Shown: positions 21,201 to 30,475, counted from the stretch's first letter. The stretch: DNA of 64,000 bases from JADKAV01 sp963704075 (GCA_963704075.1 CAVPGV010000020.1:135886-199885), one strand, 5' to 3'. The notes: generated from the letters alone by a model not told the origin. Translations and numbers: made by a program.

Positions 21201-21775
21201 TGTCCGCGCAGAACAACATGACCGTGGCGATGCCCAGCACGTCCGCCAGTTACTTCCACCTGTTGCGCTGGCACGCCAAGGCGCCGCATCACAAGCCGAT
21301 GATCGTGTTCACCCCCAAGTCGATGCTGAGACTCAAGGCCGCCACCTCGAAGGCCGGCGACTTCACCAACGGCTACTTCCAGCCGGTCATCACCGACAAC
21401 ACCGTGGACCCGGCCGGCGTGCGACGTGTGCTGCTGTGTTCGGGCAAGATCACCTGGGACCTGTTCTCCGGGCGGCAGAAGGCCGGCCGCGAGGACGTCG
21501 CGATCGTTCGCCTCGAGCGGCTCTACCCGCTGCCGGGCGAGGAGATCCGGGCCGCCCTACAGCAGTTCCCGGAGGACGCCGAAGTGATCTGGGTCCAGGA
21601 GGAGCCGATGAACCAGGGCGCCTACCAGTACATCTCGATCAACCTGCCGGAGTTCCTCGACGGTCGCAGCATCGGACGGGTGTCCCGCACAGCATCTGCC
21701 TCGCCGGCGACCGGTTCCCACAAGGCCCATGAGGCGGAGCAGGCGCAGGTGGTCGCCAAGGCCATCGGTGCCTGA
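18206..21775 (+). CDS. kgd: Multifunctional 2-oxoglutarate metabolism enzyme (decarboxylase/dehydrogenase E1 with E2-like domain)
   Basis: 1189 residues. Residues 1-40 resemble the E1 N-terminus (WLVDELYEQYLEDRHSVDPAW); a Pro/Ala-rich linker follows; about 95-330 is an E2-type succinyltransferase core without a lipoyl domain, with the catalytic His in STYDHRIIQGA; the rest is a thiamine-diphosphate E1 (GMPHRGRLNVL, GDAAFAGQGVV, HNEADDPS). Mycobacterial Kgd decarboxylates 2-oxoglutarate and supplies the E1 part of the oxoglutarate dehydrogenase complex, and is controlled by GarA and acetyl-CoA. The same roles are expected here. Its stop overlaps the next start (TGATG), pairing it with the DUF6104-like gene. 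Confidence 0.95.
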   Translation: MTTDAGNSFGANEWLVDELYEQYLEDRHSVDPAWWDFFADYVPSDPARAAALKTKIDQAKAARAPAKAAPEPRPAAPQVTSEEATVLRGPAARVVTNMEASLGVPTATSVRAVPAKLLIDNRVVINNHLGRKRQGKISFTHLIGYAMVQAMKAIPSMNASYAEIDGKPAVVQHESVGLGIAIDMSKPDGTRQLLVPSIKNAQDMDFAAFRHAYEDLIHRARNNKLGVDDFAGTTASLTNPGTIGTVHSVPRLMPGQGVILGVGAMEYPAEFQGAAVETIVRQGISKILTLTSTYDHRIIQGAQSGEFLRRIHQYLLGEDDFYVNVFRSLRIPYEPIRWAQDIALAHDDEISKTARVQELIHAYRVRGHLMADIDPLEYKQRSHPDLDISSHGLTLWDLDREYATGGFGGQPFMKLRTILGILRDSYCRTIGVEYMHIQDPEQRAWIQSKVERPYTPPTRDEQMQILRRLNAAEAFETFLQTKYVGQKRFSLEGAESTVAVLDEILEAAAQDTLEEVAIGMPHRGRLNVLANIAGKRYAQIFREFEGGTVDSVMGSGDVKYHLGSTGEYEAESGEVITVSLAANPSHLEAVNPVLEGIVRAKQDMLDRGEEFPVLPVLMHGDAAFAGQGVVAETLNLSQLRGYRTGGTVHIIVNNQVGFTTPPESSRSSVYATDVARTVQAPIFHVNGDDPEACVRVARMAFDFREAFNKDVVIDLVCYRRRGHNEADDPSLTNPNMYKLIDQKRSVRKLYTSSLIERGDLSQEDAEKALQDYQSQLERVFSETREAMAHPEETKVLTVVEYPAHVETAISEETLKRIVDSQVALPDRLTVHTRLQPQLQRRAQMVQDGTIDWAMGETLAFGSLLMEGRNVRLTGQDTARGTFGQRHAVIVDRETEERYVPLHNLSSDQGRFYVFDSMLSEFAALGFEYGYSVQAPETLVLWEAQFGDFANGAQTITDEFISSGEQKWGQLSGIVMLLPHGYEGQGPDHSSARVERYLQLSAQNNMTVAMPSTSASYFHLLRWHAKAPHHKPMIVFTPKSMLRLKAATSKAGDFTNGYFQPVITDNTVDPAGVRRVLLCSGKITWDLFSGRQKAGREDVAIVRLERLYPLPGEEIRAALQQFPEDAEVIWVQEEPMNQGAYQYISINLPEFLDGRSIGRVSRTASASPATGSHKAHEAEQAQVVAKAIGA

Positions 21776-21945
21776 TGTACGACAGCGACCGCGGGATCGA
21801 GGAGTTGCTGCGCCGCCGCGAGGGTGAGGAGTTCGCCGTCGATTGGCTGGCCGACCAGTTGCGCGTCTACGTCGATCTCCACCCCGACGACGAGAACGTG
21901 GTCGAGCGCCTGGCCACCTGGCTGGCACGAGACGACGACGAGTGA
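21775..21945 (+). CDS. DUF6104-like small protein
   Basis: 56 residues: MYDSDRGIEEL at the start, then FAVDWLADQLR and ENVVERLATWLARDDDE. Small acidic proteins of this type follow kgd in many actinobacteria and are catalogued as DUF6104; no function is known. It starts on the last base of the kgd stop and its own stop overlaps the GTG of the diguanylate cyclase gene, so three genes are translationally linked. A role as a Kgd accessory factor is only inferred from position. Confidence 0.75.
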   Translation: MYDSDRGIEELLRRREGEEFAVDWLADQLRVYVDLHPDDENVVERLATWLARDDDE

Positions 21946-22904
21946 GCGGCGCTGGTGCCGGCTCGCGCCAGGCCGCGGGGGTTCCGTTCAGCAGTTTCCA
22001 GGAGGCCTCGGACGCCGTTCTGGACTTGCTGCAGGTGCGGATCCCGATGGGCCTGTGGATGGTCACCCGAACCGTGGAGGACGACTGGATCGTCCTGCGC
22101 GCCGCCGACCGCTCCTACGGGGTGGCCGACGGGGACTTGTTCCGATGGAGCGACTCGTTCTGCTACCGGATGCTCAGGGGCGAGGGTCCCAACATCGCAC
22201 CTGAATCCAGCGCCGTCCCGGCGTACGCGGCTGCCCCCATCGGGCGCGACATCCCGATCGAGGCCTACGTCGGATTCCCGTTGATCGTCGATGAGCAGGT
22301 ATTCGGAACCTTGTGCGCGATCGATCCGCAGCAGCAGACCGACGCCCTGCAGTCCGAGGCAGATCTCATCGCAACGCTCGCCAGCCTGCTCTCGACCATT
22401 CTCGCCACGCAGGTGCGTGCCAACCGACTTTCGGCACTGGCCGACGAGTTGCTGGATGTGGCACACCGCGATCCCCTCACAGGTACTCTGAACCGCCGCG
22501 GATGGGACCGCCTGCTGACACGCGCCCAGGAGAACATCCGCGCGTTCGGTACGCGTCACGGCGTCGTCGTGATCGACCTCGACGGGCTGAAGGGCGTCAA
22601 CGACCAGCGGGGCCATGCGGCCGGTGACGCTCACCTGCGCTTGGCCGGCGAGGTCCTGCTCGAGTCGAACCGCACCGCCGACGTCGTGGCCCGGATCGGT
22701 GGCGACGAGTTCGGGATCCTGCTCGAGGACCCCGATGGGCCGGATCCATCGACCTACTGCGAACGGCTTGCCGACGACCTGGACCGGGCCGGCGTCCCGG
22801 CGTCCATCGGGTGGGCGGTCGCCGACACCGTCACCCCGGTACTCGACGCCGTGGCCACGGCGGACGCCCGGATGTACGAGAACAAGTGGGCTCGTCGCGG
22901 GTAA
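21942..22904 (+). CDS. GAF-GGDEF diguanylate cyclase
   Basis: 320 residues. Residues about 20-165 form a GAF-like sensor (SDSFCYRML ... AYVGFPLIVDEQVFGTLCAIDP); about 178-320 is a GGDEF domain with DPLTGTLNRRGWD, the intact active site IGGDEF and a product-inhibition I-site (RTAD, five residues before GGDEF). It should therefore make c-di-GMP and be feedback-inhibited. GTG start overlaps the DUF6104 stop. Placed after kgd, it hints at a link between central carbon flux and c-di-GMP, though co-transcription alone would explain it. Confidence 0.9.
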   Translation: MSGAGAGSRQAAGVPFSSFQEASDAVLDLLQVRIPMGLWMVTRTVEDDWIVLRAADRSYGVADGDLFRWSDSFCYRMLRGEGPNIAPESSAVPAYAAAPIGRDIPIEAYVGFPLIVDEQVFGTLCAIDPQQQTDALQSEADLIATLASLLSTILATQVRANRLSALADELLDVAHRDPLTGTLNRRGWDRLLTRAQENIRAFGTRHGVVVIDLDGLKGVNDQRGHAAGDAHLRLAGEVLLESNRTADVVARIGGDEFGILLEDPDGPDPSTYCERLADDLDRAGVPASIGWAVADTVTPVLDAVATADARMYENKWARRG

Positions 22905-22940
22905 CGAGCCGTGTGCCTCGAGCGGGTCGCCCGCCTGCAC

Positions 22941-23001
22941 GGGCGTTGAAGTTGTTCACATCGGTGCCCGTACCCAGCTCCAACGCCTGTACGCAACGTG
23001 A
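22941..23001. repeat. 19-bp-period intergenic repeat, locus A
   Basis: One clear unit, CTCCAACGCCTGTAC (core CAACG at 22981), a degenerate unit exactly 19 bp before it (22962), and an opposite-strand unit GGCGTTGAAG at 22943-22952. It lies in the 170 bp between two c-di-GMP genes. Confidence 0.6.
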
Positions 23002-23074
23002 CCCATGGTGACCTCGAACGGACGAATGCGACAAACGCCTCGAAGCGGGCAAGGATGGGGCAGGAGGTGTCCCC

Positions 23075-25600
23075 ATGGGCCGTAGCGACGTGCTGACAGC
23101 GCGCATCCTTTCAGCCCTTGCGGGGGGACCATGCGGCGTGATCCAGCTCATCGACGCGATGGAAGCCAACCTCACGCCTGCGTTCGCGGACGGATTGGTG
23201 GGCTTCGTCCCCGGACTCTCGATGGAGACGCTGGCCCTGGTGCCGGCCGGCGGTAGCTCCTCCTACGTCGGAACGGCCGTGGCGGGACTGGAGCGTGATG
23301 TTCAGAACCTGCTCCGCAACGGCACGCAGGGCCTGCTGTCCCGACATCGCCTAGACGAGGGGGCGGAGGTCGCTGCTGCGCTCGACTGGAGTTCCGTTGT
23401 GCTCGCGCCACTGACGGTGCCTGGCTACGCCCCGGGGGCGGTGGTCTACTGGCGCGGGCCAGGCCGCGAACGGTTCTCCGACGGCGACGTCTCACTGTTG
23501 CTGTCGACCACGATCACTCTTGGACCTTTGGTGCTCGCCGCATCGCTCACCGACCATCTGGTCTTCGGCCGCGAAGTAAGTGAAGCCATCGCGGACGCCG
23601 TGATCGCCGTCGATCACGAGTTCCGCGTGGTGCGGTGGAACTCAGCCGCACATCGGCTCTACGGGATATCCGCCGACGACGCCGTCGGCAACCCCCTGGC
23701 GTCGCTGTGCACCACTTACTACGACGATCCGGACATGACGCAGGACCTCGCGTGGGAAGAACTGCTGCGCACGGGCCGCTGGACCGGACAGGTCACCCAG
23801 CAGTCGAAAGCGGGCTGCACGGTTTCGGTGGTGTCCTCCGTCACGAGGATCCGCGACGACGACGGTCACTTCATCGGAGCCGTGGCCGTCAATCGCGACA
23901 ACAGTGAGCTCACCTTGGCGAGGAGCCGGATGCAGGCCGCCGAGGGCTTGCTCACCGATGCTCTCGACGCATCAGGCGCGATGGCCGTGGTCGTGGATGG
24001 CGACGGGGTGATCGTGGCGGCCAATCGCGAATGGCTCGACGTAGCCCTGGCCACAGACGCCCGCATGGACCTCGTCAGCGTGGGCGCCGACTACGTACGG
24101 CCGGTCCGCGAGGCGGCCGACTCCGGAGACGAGAGCGCACGCGAGGTTCTGGTCGAGCTACAGAAGGTCCTGAGCGGTCAAGTACCGACCGCGAACGCCG
24201 GGTATCGCTGCGATCGTCCCGACGGCCCCCATTGGTACACGATGGAGATTCGACGACTCGCCGGTGCGCACGGTGCGGTGATCACCCACCGGGAAATCAC
24301 TGAGGACCTCCAGCTCAAGCAGATGTTGGCCCATCAGAGCGCCCACGACCCGGTCACTGGACTTGGCAACCGGCGACAACTCGATGAGCGGATCCGACGG
24401 GCACAAGAGGGGAAGTGCGGCCTACTCATATGCGACATCGACGGATTCGCGGCCGTCAATGAGGCGATCGGCTACCCCGACGGCGACAAGGTGCTGCGAG
24501 CGATGGCTGACCGCCTTGTACGGATGTGCCCACCCGGAGGCGAGGTGGTCCGCCTTGCCAGTGATCAGTTCGCTATGTTCATCGAGGGGGCCGCAGACCC
24601 GACATTGGCCCATCTCGGCGAACGGGTGCGGGCAATCGCGAGGCTGCCATTAGACGTCGGGGAGCGGCGGCTCATGTTGTCGATGAGCATCGGCATCGCC
24701 ACGGTCGACACATCAGCCGAACCGGTCACCGAACTCGCCTCAGAACTCATTCTTCGAGCTGACGCCGCGCGGATCGACTCGAAGGCGCAAGGACGCAACC
24801 GGGTGCGAACCTACCGGCCGGCCCTGCGGGACCGGACCGCCGCACTGCTGCAGATGCAGCATGAGTTCACGACTGCACTGGATTCGGGACTGCTGACGTT
24901 GCACTACCAGCAGATCCTGCGCTTCGCGGACGACACGGTCGTGGGTTTTGAGGGTCTGGTCAGATGGCCCCGCGCCCCGGGACCAGTGCTGACCCCGGCA
25001 ACGTTCGGACCGATAATCTCCGCGCCGATCGTCGCGGGTCCGTTGGCCCACTGGTCCATCGATACTGCACTCATGGCTGCTCGTGTGCTCCGCCGGCAGC
25101 AACGGTTCCGCGACGCGTCGGTGGGTGTGAACCTGTCGGCCCAGCAGTTCCGCGACGTGGACGTCGATCAGTATCTGCTCAGCGCTGCAGATCGCCTGGC
25201 CGTTCCGTATTCGGCCATGGTTGTGGAGGTCACCGAGACCACGGCGTTCACCGACGACGGGCGGGTCCGAGACCAGATCGAGTCCCTGCACAGCGCCGGT
25301 GTGGGCATCGCCCTGGACGACTTCGGCACTGGTTTTTCCTCGTTGGCCCATCTGCGATCCCTGCCGGCGGACTCGGTGAAAATCGACAAGTCGTTCACCG
25401 CGGCGGTCCTCTCTGACACCACCGCCCAAGCGCTCGTGCGATCACTGATCGGCTTGGCGCACGACCTGGGACTCGTGGTGGTGGCCGAGGGTATCGAGAA
25501 CCAGGCTCAGTACGAGTGGTTGGCTGAGAACGACTGCGACCTGTACCAGGGTTTCTTCGCCCATCGGCCCACAGCACTGGATCAATGCCTTGAGCCCTGA
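23075..25600 (+). CDS. PAS-GGDEF-EAL composite c-di-GMP protein
   Basis: 841 residues. A GAF-like N-terminal region (1-165), a PAS domain (about 168-290), a second PAS-like part (290-410), then GGDEF (about 425-575) and EAL (about 590-840). GGDEF is degenerate (LASDQF where GGDEF belongs), so no cyclase activity is expected. EAL retains its metal and catalytic residues: EGLVRW in place of EALxRW, NLSAQQF, EVTETT, LDDFGTGFSSL, KIDKSF, AEGIE and YQGF, so a c-di-GMP phosphodiesterase is likely, perhaps tuned by the inactive GGDEF. AGGAGG lies before the ATG. Beside the active cyclase upstream, it forms a make/break pair. Confidence 0.88.
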   Translation: MGRSDVLTARILSALAGGPCGVIQLIDAMEANLTPAFADGLVGFVPGLSMETLALVPAGGSSSYVGTAVAGLERDVQNLLRNGTQGLLSRHRLDEGAEVAAALDWSSVVLAPLTVPGYAPGAVVYWRGPGRERFSDGDVSLLLSTTITLGPLVLAASLTDHLVFGREVSEAIADAVIAVDHEFRVVRWNSAAHRLYGISADDAVGNPLASLCTTYYDDPDMTQDLAWEELLRTGRWTGQVTQQSKAGCTVSVVSSVTRIRDDDGHFIGAVAVNRDNSELTLARSRMQAAEGLLTDALDASGAMAVVVDGDGVIVAANREWLDVALATDARMDLVSVGADYVRPVREAADSGDESAREVLVELQKVLSGQVPTANAGYRCDRPDGPHWYTMEIRRLAGAHGAVITHREITEDLQLKQMLAHQSAHDPVTGLGNRRQLDERIRRAQEGKCGLLICDIDGFAAVNEAIGYPDGDKVLRAMADRLVRMCPPGGEVVRLASDQFAMFIEGAADPTLAHLGERVRAIARLPLDVGERRLMLSMSIGIATVDTSAEPVTELASELILRADAARIDSKAQGRNRVRTYRPALRDRTAALLQMQHEFTTALDSGLLTLHYQQILRFADDTVVGFEGLVRWPRAPGPVLTPATFGPIISAPIVAGPLAHWSIDTALMAARVLRRQQRFRDASVGVNLSAQQFRDVDVDQYLLSAADRLAVPYSAMVVEVTETTAFTDDGRVRDQIESLHSAGVGIALDDFGTGFSSLAHLRSLPADSVKIDKSFTAAVLSDTTAQALVRSLIGLAHDLGLVVVAEGIENQAQYEWLAENDCDLYQGFFAHRPTALDQCLEP

Positions 25601-25711
25601 CCACCGGTGCTGGACGCGGCGCTCGGCGGCCACGCCTGATGCCGGACGTGGTTGCTCATGTCGGGGTGCTGTTCTCGCCGGGAGGTCGGTCAGCACCGAG
25701 CGGGCTGGCCG

Positions 25712-25750
25712 CCTGCAACGTCTGTACCTAACTCCAACGCCTGCGGCAGC
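25712..25750. repeat. 19-bp-period intergenic repeat, locus B
   Basis: Two direct units with cores CAACG at 25716 and 25735, exactly 19 bp apart: TGCAACGTCTGTACC and CTCCAACGCCTGC. Lies between two convergent genes, ending 9 bp before the stop of the oxidoreductase gene. Confidence 0.65.
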
Positions 25751-25758
25751 GGGTGCCG

Positions 25759-26723
25759 TCAATCCATCGTCAGCACGAGTTTGCCTCGCACCTCACCGGC
25801 CGCAAGTCGCTCGAACGCCGAGCGCGCATCCGCCAAGGCGTACTCGGCGTCGATAGGCGGGCGCAGACCCGTCGCTTCGCACATGTCGATCAAACGCCGC
25901 AGTTCGGCCGCAGTGCCCATCGTGGAACCGATGACGCTGAGTTGCCGGAAGAAAACGTGGTTCAGATCCGCGGGCGGCTGGCCCCCGGTGGTGGCACCGC
26001 TGACCACCAGCCGCCCGCCCGGCCGCAGACTGCGGATCGAGTGGGACCATGTCGCCTTGCCCACGGTCTCGATCACCAGGTCGACCCGGTGTGGCAACTT
26101 CTGACCGGAGTCGAACACCGCGTGCGCGCCCATCTCGAGCGCGAAGTCGGTCTTGTCGCGCGTGGTCGCCCAGACCCGGGCGCCGGCGTGCCGCGCCAGC
26201 ATGATCGCGGCGCTCGCCACGCCTCCCCCGGCACCCTGCACCAGAACGGTCTCCCCGGGCACAAGAGCACCGCGCGTGAACAGCATGCGGTAGGCGGTCA
26301 GCCATGCCGTCGGCAGACAGGCCGCCTGAGCGAAGGACAGCGCCCGAGGCTTCGGGATGAGGTTCGTCGCCGGCACGGTGACCCACTGCGCGAAGGTGCC
26401 TTGGTACTTCTCGCTGAGCAGGCTGCGGCCCGGATCGAAGGTCTCATCACCGCCGCCGGCCTGGCCGATCCGATCACCGAGTGCACGATGACCTCTCGGC
26501 CCTCGGCATCGACTCCAGCGGCGTCGCAGCCGAGGATCATCGGCAGCGCCGAGGCCGACAGGCCGACCCCCTTGAGGCTCCACAGATCGTGATGGTTCAG
26601 CGAGGCCGCCTTGACCTTCACCTCGACCCAACCCTCTGGAACTTGGGGGGCGGGGCGATCCCCGACCTGTAGTGCGGACACCGGATCGTCGGAATCGAAG
26701 TCCGACACATAAGCCGCGAGCAT
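25759..26723 (-). CDS. Medium-chain (zinc-less type) alcohol dehydrogenase/quinone oxidoreductase, one frameshift
   Basis: About 321 residues when read through. N-terminal GroES-like part: VKVKAASLNHHDLWSLKGVG and LGCDAAGVD. The Rossmann part has VLVQGAGGGVASAAIMLA and VIETVGKATW, with GRLVVSGATTGG. This is the MDR subfamily lacking the structural-zinc cysteines seen in classical alcohol dehydrogenases. NADPH-dependent reduction of an enone or quinone is the usual activity; the substrate is unknown. The frame shifts near 26470-26485 (VIVHSVIG / GGDETFDPG). TAGCGT, 6 bp before the ATG, predicts a leaderless transcript. Confidence 0.8.
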
Positions 26724-26784
26724 GACTTCACGCTAGAACACCGCTGCGCAGCGCGATAGCGGACGGGCAGGGACCGCCCGGGAG

Positions 26785-26823
26785 TAGACTGGAATGGGCG
26801 AGGCGGTGAAGGGGATGGTCACC
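26785..26823 (+). promoter_or_regulatory. Promoter and start choice for the secreted beta-propeller gene
   Basis: TAGACT at 26785-26790 is a good -10. GAAGGGG at 26808-26814 gives the correct spacing to the ATG at 26824, which starts directly before a signal peptide; the in-frame ATGs at 26794 and 26815 are badly placed. Confidence 0.5.
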
Positions 26824-28686
26824 ATGCCGACGCTGCGGCTATTCCGATCTTCGATGATCACCCTCGCCCTGTGCGCAGGGCTTCTCTGCGGGGCCCCGCC
26901 GGCCCGCGCTGATCTGTGGGCCCCTCCCCAGGTTCTGACCGACTCCGGCACCCAGTCGCAGGTCGCAAGCTCCGAGGACGGCTCGCTGCTGGCCGCGGTG
27001 TGGCAGTCCGATGCGATCCAGGTCGGCACGAGCTACACCGGCGGCCGCATGTGGACAACCCCGCGGCAGATCTCGCCCACTGGCGCAGTCAACGATCCGA
27101 AGGTCTCCGTCAGAGGGCGCACCATCGTCGTGGTCTACGCGCTCAGGGCCGATCCCGGAGGCATCCGCTCGGTCACCAGTACCGACGCCGGGACGACCTG
27201 GACCGCTCCGGTCGCGGTGTCCGACGACCGGGATGACTTCCTGCCGCAGGTGATCGGCTCAGCCGATGGCACGCGAGTTCTGCTCGCCTGGCGCCACGAC
27301 GACGGCTCCGAGCACTACGACGTGCAGGTGGCCAGCAGCGGGGACTCCGGACAAACCTGGAGCCCGGTCCGGTCGCTGTCCGCGCAGGGTTTACAGCAGC
27401 GGGGTGCCACGCGTCGGCCTGTCCGACGACGGCCTGCAGGCGGTCGTGGCCTGGGGACAGTACGAGATCGGGTTCCGCGGCGTGCAGACAGCAGCCACGG
27501 CCGACGGCGGGAAGACCTGGTCCGACGCCGTGTCGATATCGGACCCGGTGGAGTCCGGGGACCATCCCAGCCTCGGGGTCTCCGCCGACGGGCTGCGGGC
27601 CACGATCGTGTGGGACAGCAGCCCCGGCGTCGACCGGTACATCGCGACCACCAATTCCTCAGACGGCGGCGCCTCGTGGAACTCCCCGACCCGCGTCAGC
27701 CCGAGCGGCCAGTACGGCGAGTACCCGGTGGTTTCCGTGAGTTCCGACGGCCTGCGTGCGGTCGCGGCCTGGAGTCGGTACGTGAACACGGATCCCACCT
27801 ACGAGGTCCGAAGTGCGTGGAGTTCCGATGGCGGTGGCAGTTGGTCGCCGGACGTGAGCCTCAGCGCGCAGAGCCGGATCCGAAGAGGCCGGCGAATGGT
27901 GCTTTCCGCCGATGGGCGTTCGGCCCGCGCGATGTGGGTCGACAATGCCGGCTCCCGAGCACGCTGCAGACCATCATCACGTCGGACGGGGGCGCCACCT
28001 GGACACCGCGAGACGGTGTGGCAATCTGGTGACGAGGTGAGCGGTGCGGCGATGACACAGTCGGGTGACGGTCGCTATGCGACGGTGCTGTGGGGCGTTC
28101 ACACCGTGGTACAGCACCCGCTCGTTCTTCCCGAGCCCGGCTCTGACCGCCGCGAGTCCCGGCAATGGTCCGACCACCGGGGGGACGGCGGTGACATTGG
28201 ACGGGTCGGGACTGCTGGCCACCAGCGACGTGACGATGGGTGGGATCTCAGTCCCCTTCACCGTCGGATCGGATGCGGCGGTCACGATCACCACACCCGG
28301 CGGACCGGCGGGAACGGTGGACATCGTGCTGACCAGCCCAGCGGGCCCGGCGACTCTTGCCTCCGCATTCACCTACCTGGCGCCCCCGGAGCCGAAGACC
28401 AAGATCCAAGACCACGGTCAAGGGCTGGCCCAAGAAGACAGTCGCGCGCAAGGGCAAGGTGAGGATCACCGTGCGCGTCAAACCGGCCAAGGGCCGCAAG
28501 GGCATCGTCCAGAAGAAGGTCAAGGGGCACTGGAAGAAGTACCACCGGTACACCTGGAAGAGCCCGAAGCGGAAGGTGACCCTGCGGGCGAAGAAGGGCA
28601 CCGTGGTGCGGTACCGGCTGAAGTTGCCGGCCACCGACAGTGCCAAGGCCAAGACGACTCGGGTGGCCAAGGTCAGGGGCACATAG
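26824..28686 (+). CDS. Secreted BNR/sialidase-like beta-propeller with IPT/TIG domain, several frameshifts
   Basis: A signal peptide (SSMITLALCAGLLCGAPPARA) is followed by repeated Asp-box-like units (TDAGTTWTAP, SGDSGQTWSP, ADGGKTWSD, SSDGGASWNSP, SSDGGGSWSP, TSDGGATWTP), which form a sialidase-type propeller. Next is an IPT/TIG fold (GNGPTTGGTAVTLDGSGLLATSD ... AFTYLAP split here for brevity) and a very basic Lys-rich tail of about 90 residues. No catalytic sialidase residues can be picked out, so binding or surface attachment is as likely as hydrolysis. Reading needs frame changes near 27395, 27955, 28020, 28110 and 28400. The first part and tail are clean. Either a decaying gene or bad consensus. 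Confidence 0.68.
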
Positions 28687-28734
28687 CCCGGGGCTCGTGG
28701 ACACCCACCCACACCCGTCGGACACCATGGAGAC

Positions 28735-29748
28735 ATGGTCTCTTTCGGCAGCGACAATCACAGCGGTGTGCACCCCGAGGTCATGGCGGCCCTCGCCGAC
28801 GTGAACCGGGGCGACGTCAGCGCGTACGGCGACGACCCCTGGACACGCGAGGCAGAAGACCTGCTGCGGCAGGAGTTCGGGGCCGACAGCGTGCCGATCC
28901 TGGTGGCCAACGGAACCGGCGCCAACCTCATCGCGCTGCAGTCCTGCCTGCGCCCCTGGGACGCGGTGGTCTGCTCGGATGTTGCGCACATCAACGTCGA
29001 CGAGGGGGGTGCACCGGAGCGGATCCTGGGATCGAAGCTCATCGGCCTGCCGACCCCGGACGGGCGCATCGTGCCCGAGCAGTTGGCCTCCACCTGCGAA
29101 CGCATCGGTGATGAGCACGCAGTGCAGCCCAAGGTGCTGTCCCTGACCCAGTCCACGGAGTACGGAACCGTCTACACCGCCGAGCAGGCCGGCGCGCTGG
29201 TGACCGAAGCCCGTCGACTGGGGATGAAGATCCACGTCGACGGTGCCCGCCTGGCCAACGCCGCGGCGGCGCTCGGGATCGGTCTCGGCGAGGCTGCCGG
29301 GATGTTCGACGCCGACGTGATCAGCATGGGGGGTACGAAGAACGGCCTGATGGGCGCCGAGGCCGTGGTGTTCGTGGATCCCGGTCTGGCCGACCAGGCC
29401 AAGTGGATCCGCAAGGCCACCACTCAGCTGATGAGCAAGCACCGCTACCTGGCCGCGCAGTTCATCGCACTGCTGTCCGGGGATCTGTGGCGGCGCAACG
29501 CCGAGCATTCCAACACCATGGCCCGACGGCTCGCTGAGCGTCTGGTCGAGGTGGGCGTGCCGCTGACGCAGCCCGTCGAGGTCAACGCGGTCTTCGTGTC
29601 TCTGACCGACGCCGCCGCGCTGCAGGACGCCTACCACTTCTACCCGTGGCTGGCACCGAACGAGTACCGGCTCATGTGCTCGTGGGACACCGCCGAAGCC
29701 GACGTCGACGAGTTCGTCGCTGCCGTCGGCCCACTGCTCGCAGACTAG
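28735..29748 (+). CDS. ltaE: Threonine aldolase family PLP enzyme
   Basis: 337 residues of fold-type I PLP enzymes. MVSFGSDNHSGVHPEVM at the start, GDDPWTREAEDLL, VANGTGANLIAL, HVDGARLANAAAAL (Asp-x-Ala-Arg of aldolases) and the PLP lysine in SMGGTKNGLMGAE identify low-specificity L-threonine aldolase, which splits threonine or allo-threonine to glycine and acetaldehyde. Length is typical. Fifty bp downstream of the beta-propeller gene, with no strong ribosome site. Confidence 0.9.
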   Translation: MVSFGSDNHSGVHPEVMAALADVNRGDVSAYGDDPWTREAEDLLRQEFGADSVPILVANGTGANLIALQSCLRPWDAVVCSDVAHINVDEGGAPERILGSKLIGLPTPDGRIVPEQLASTCERIGDEHAVQPKVLSLTQSTEYGTVYTAEQAGALVTEARRLGMKIHVDGARLANAAAALGIGLGEAAGMFDADVISMGGTKNGLMGAEAVVFVDPGLADQAKWIRKATTQLMSKHRYLAAQFIALLSGDLWRRNAEHSNTMARRLAERLVEVGVPLTQPVEVNAVFVSLTDAAALQDAYHFYPWLAPNEYRLMCSWDTAEADVDEFVAAVGPLLAD

Positions 29749-29769
29749 TCGCACATGGGAACATGAAGT

Positions 29770-30444
29770 ATGCAGATGGTCGCCAGGCAGCGCTACTCAG
29801 TGCGCGACACATACCGCATCACCGAGCAGGCTGTGCGAACCGTCGTGCGGGCGATCAGGGTCGACGTTCAGTGCGATCAGCAGTTCGCGGAGCGGATCAG
29901 ACTGGCCGTTACAGAGGTCAACGGCTGCGAATTGTGCGCCTACGGCCACGCGAAGTTCGCGCTTGAGGCAGGCATGGACGCCGACGAGGTGCGCGATCTG
30001 CTTGGTGGCATCACGCGGGGCGTCCCGGACGACCAACTTCCGGCCATCGGGTTCGGACAGCACTACGCCGACACCCGCGGAAACCCGCACGCGGGCGCCT
30101 GGCAGAGCATGGTTGAGCAGTACGGCGATGAACAGGCATTGTGCATCCTGCTCGCCACCCGCACGATGATGTGGGGCAACGCCATGGGGATCCCGTTGAG
30201 CGCGTTGCGAGCCCGCTTCCAGGGTCGACCTCACCCGAGCAGTTCCCTGGGCTGGGAGATCATCACGCCCGTCGGACAGTTGTTGGTGGTGCCAGCCGCC
30301 GTGCTTCATGGGCTGCTGTCGGAATTGGAGCGACACCGGTGCAGGCCGGTCTCGCCGCCTGAGCGCATGTCGTGGCCGTACGGGACCACCTGGGTCGCCC
30401 AGGCAACTGACCCCGGACTCGGGTGGTCACGAACCCCTCGGTAG
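29770..30444 (+). CDS. Carboxymuconolactone decarboxylase/AhpD-like protein
   Basis: 224 residues. The AhpD-type redox motif is visible near residue 57: VNGCELCAYGHAKFALEAG (Glu-x-x-x-Cys-x-x-Cys-x-x-x-His pattern, with the Glu in TEVNGC). In such proteins the two cysteines and the histidine reduce peroxide-linked partners. The C-terminal 60 residues look unlike the family and may be a lineage extension. Starts 21 bp after ltaE and may be co-transcribed with it. Confidence 0.8.
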   Translation: MQMVARQRYSVRDTYRITEQAVRTVVRAIRVDVQCDQQFAERIRLAVTEVNGCELCAYGHAKFALEAGMDADEVRDLLGGITRGVPDDQLPAIGFGQHYADTRGNPHAGAWQSMVEQYGDEQALCILLATRTMMWGNAMGIPLSALRARFQGRPHPSSSLGWEIITPVGQLLVVPAAVLHGLLSELERHRCRPVSPPERMSWPYGTTWVAQATDPGLGWSRTPR

Positions 30445-30475
30445 CGTGCCGACCAAGCGAGGAAAGGCACCTGGG

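Noticed and set aside
22943..22966. Fragment of an SRAP gene in locus A
   Set aside because: A 16-base stretch resembles a part of the SRAP gene near 51750 with one mismatch, but it is too short and the rest does not match.
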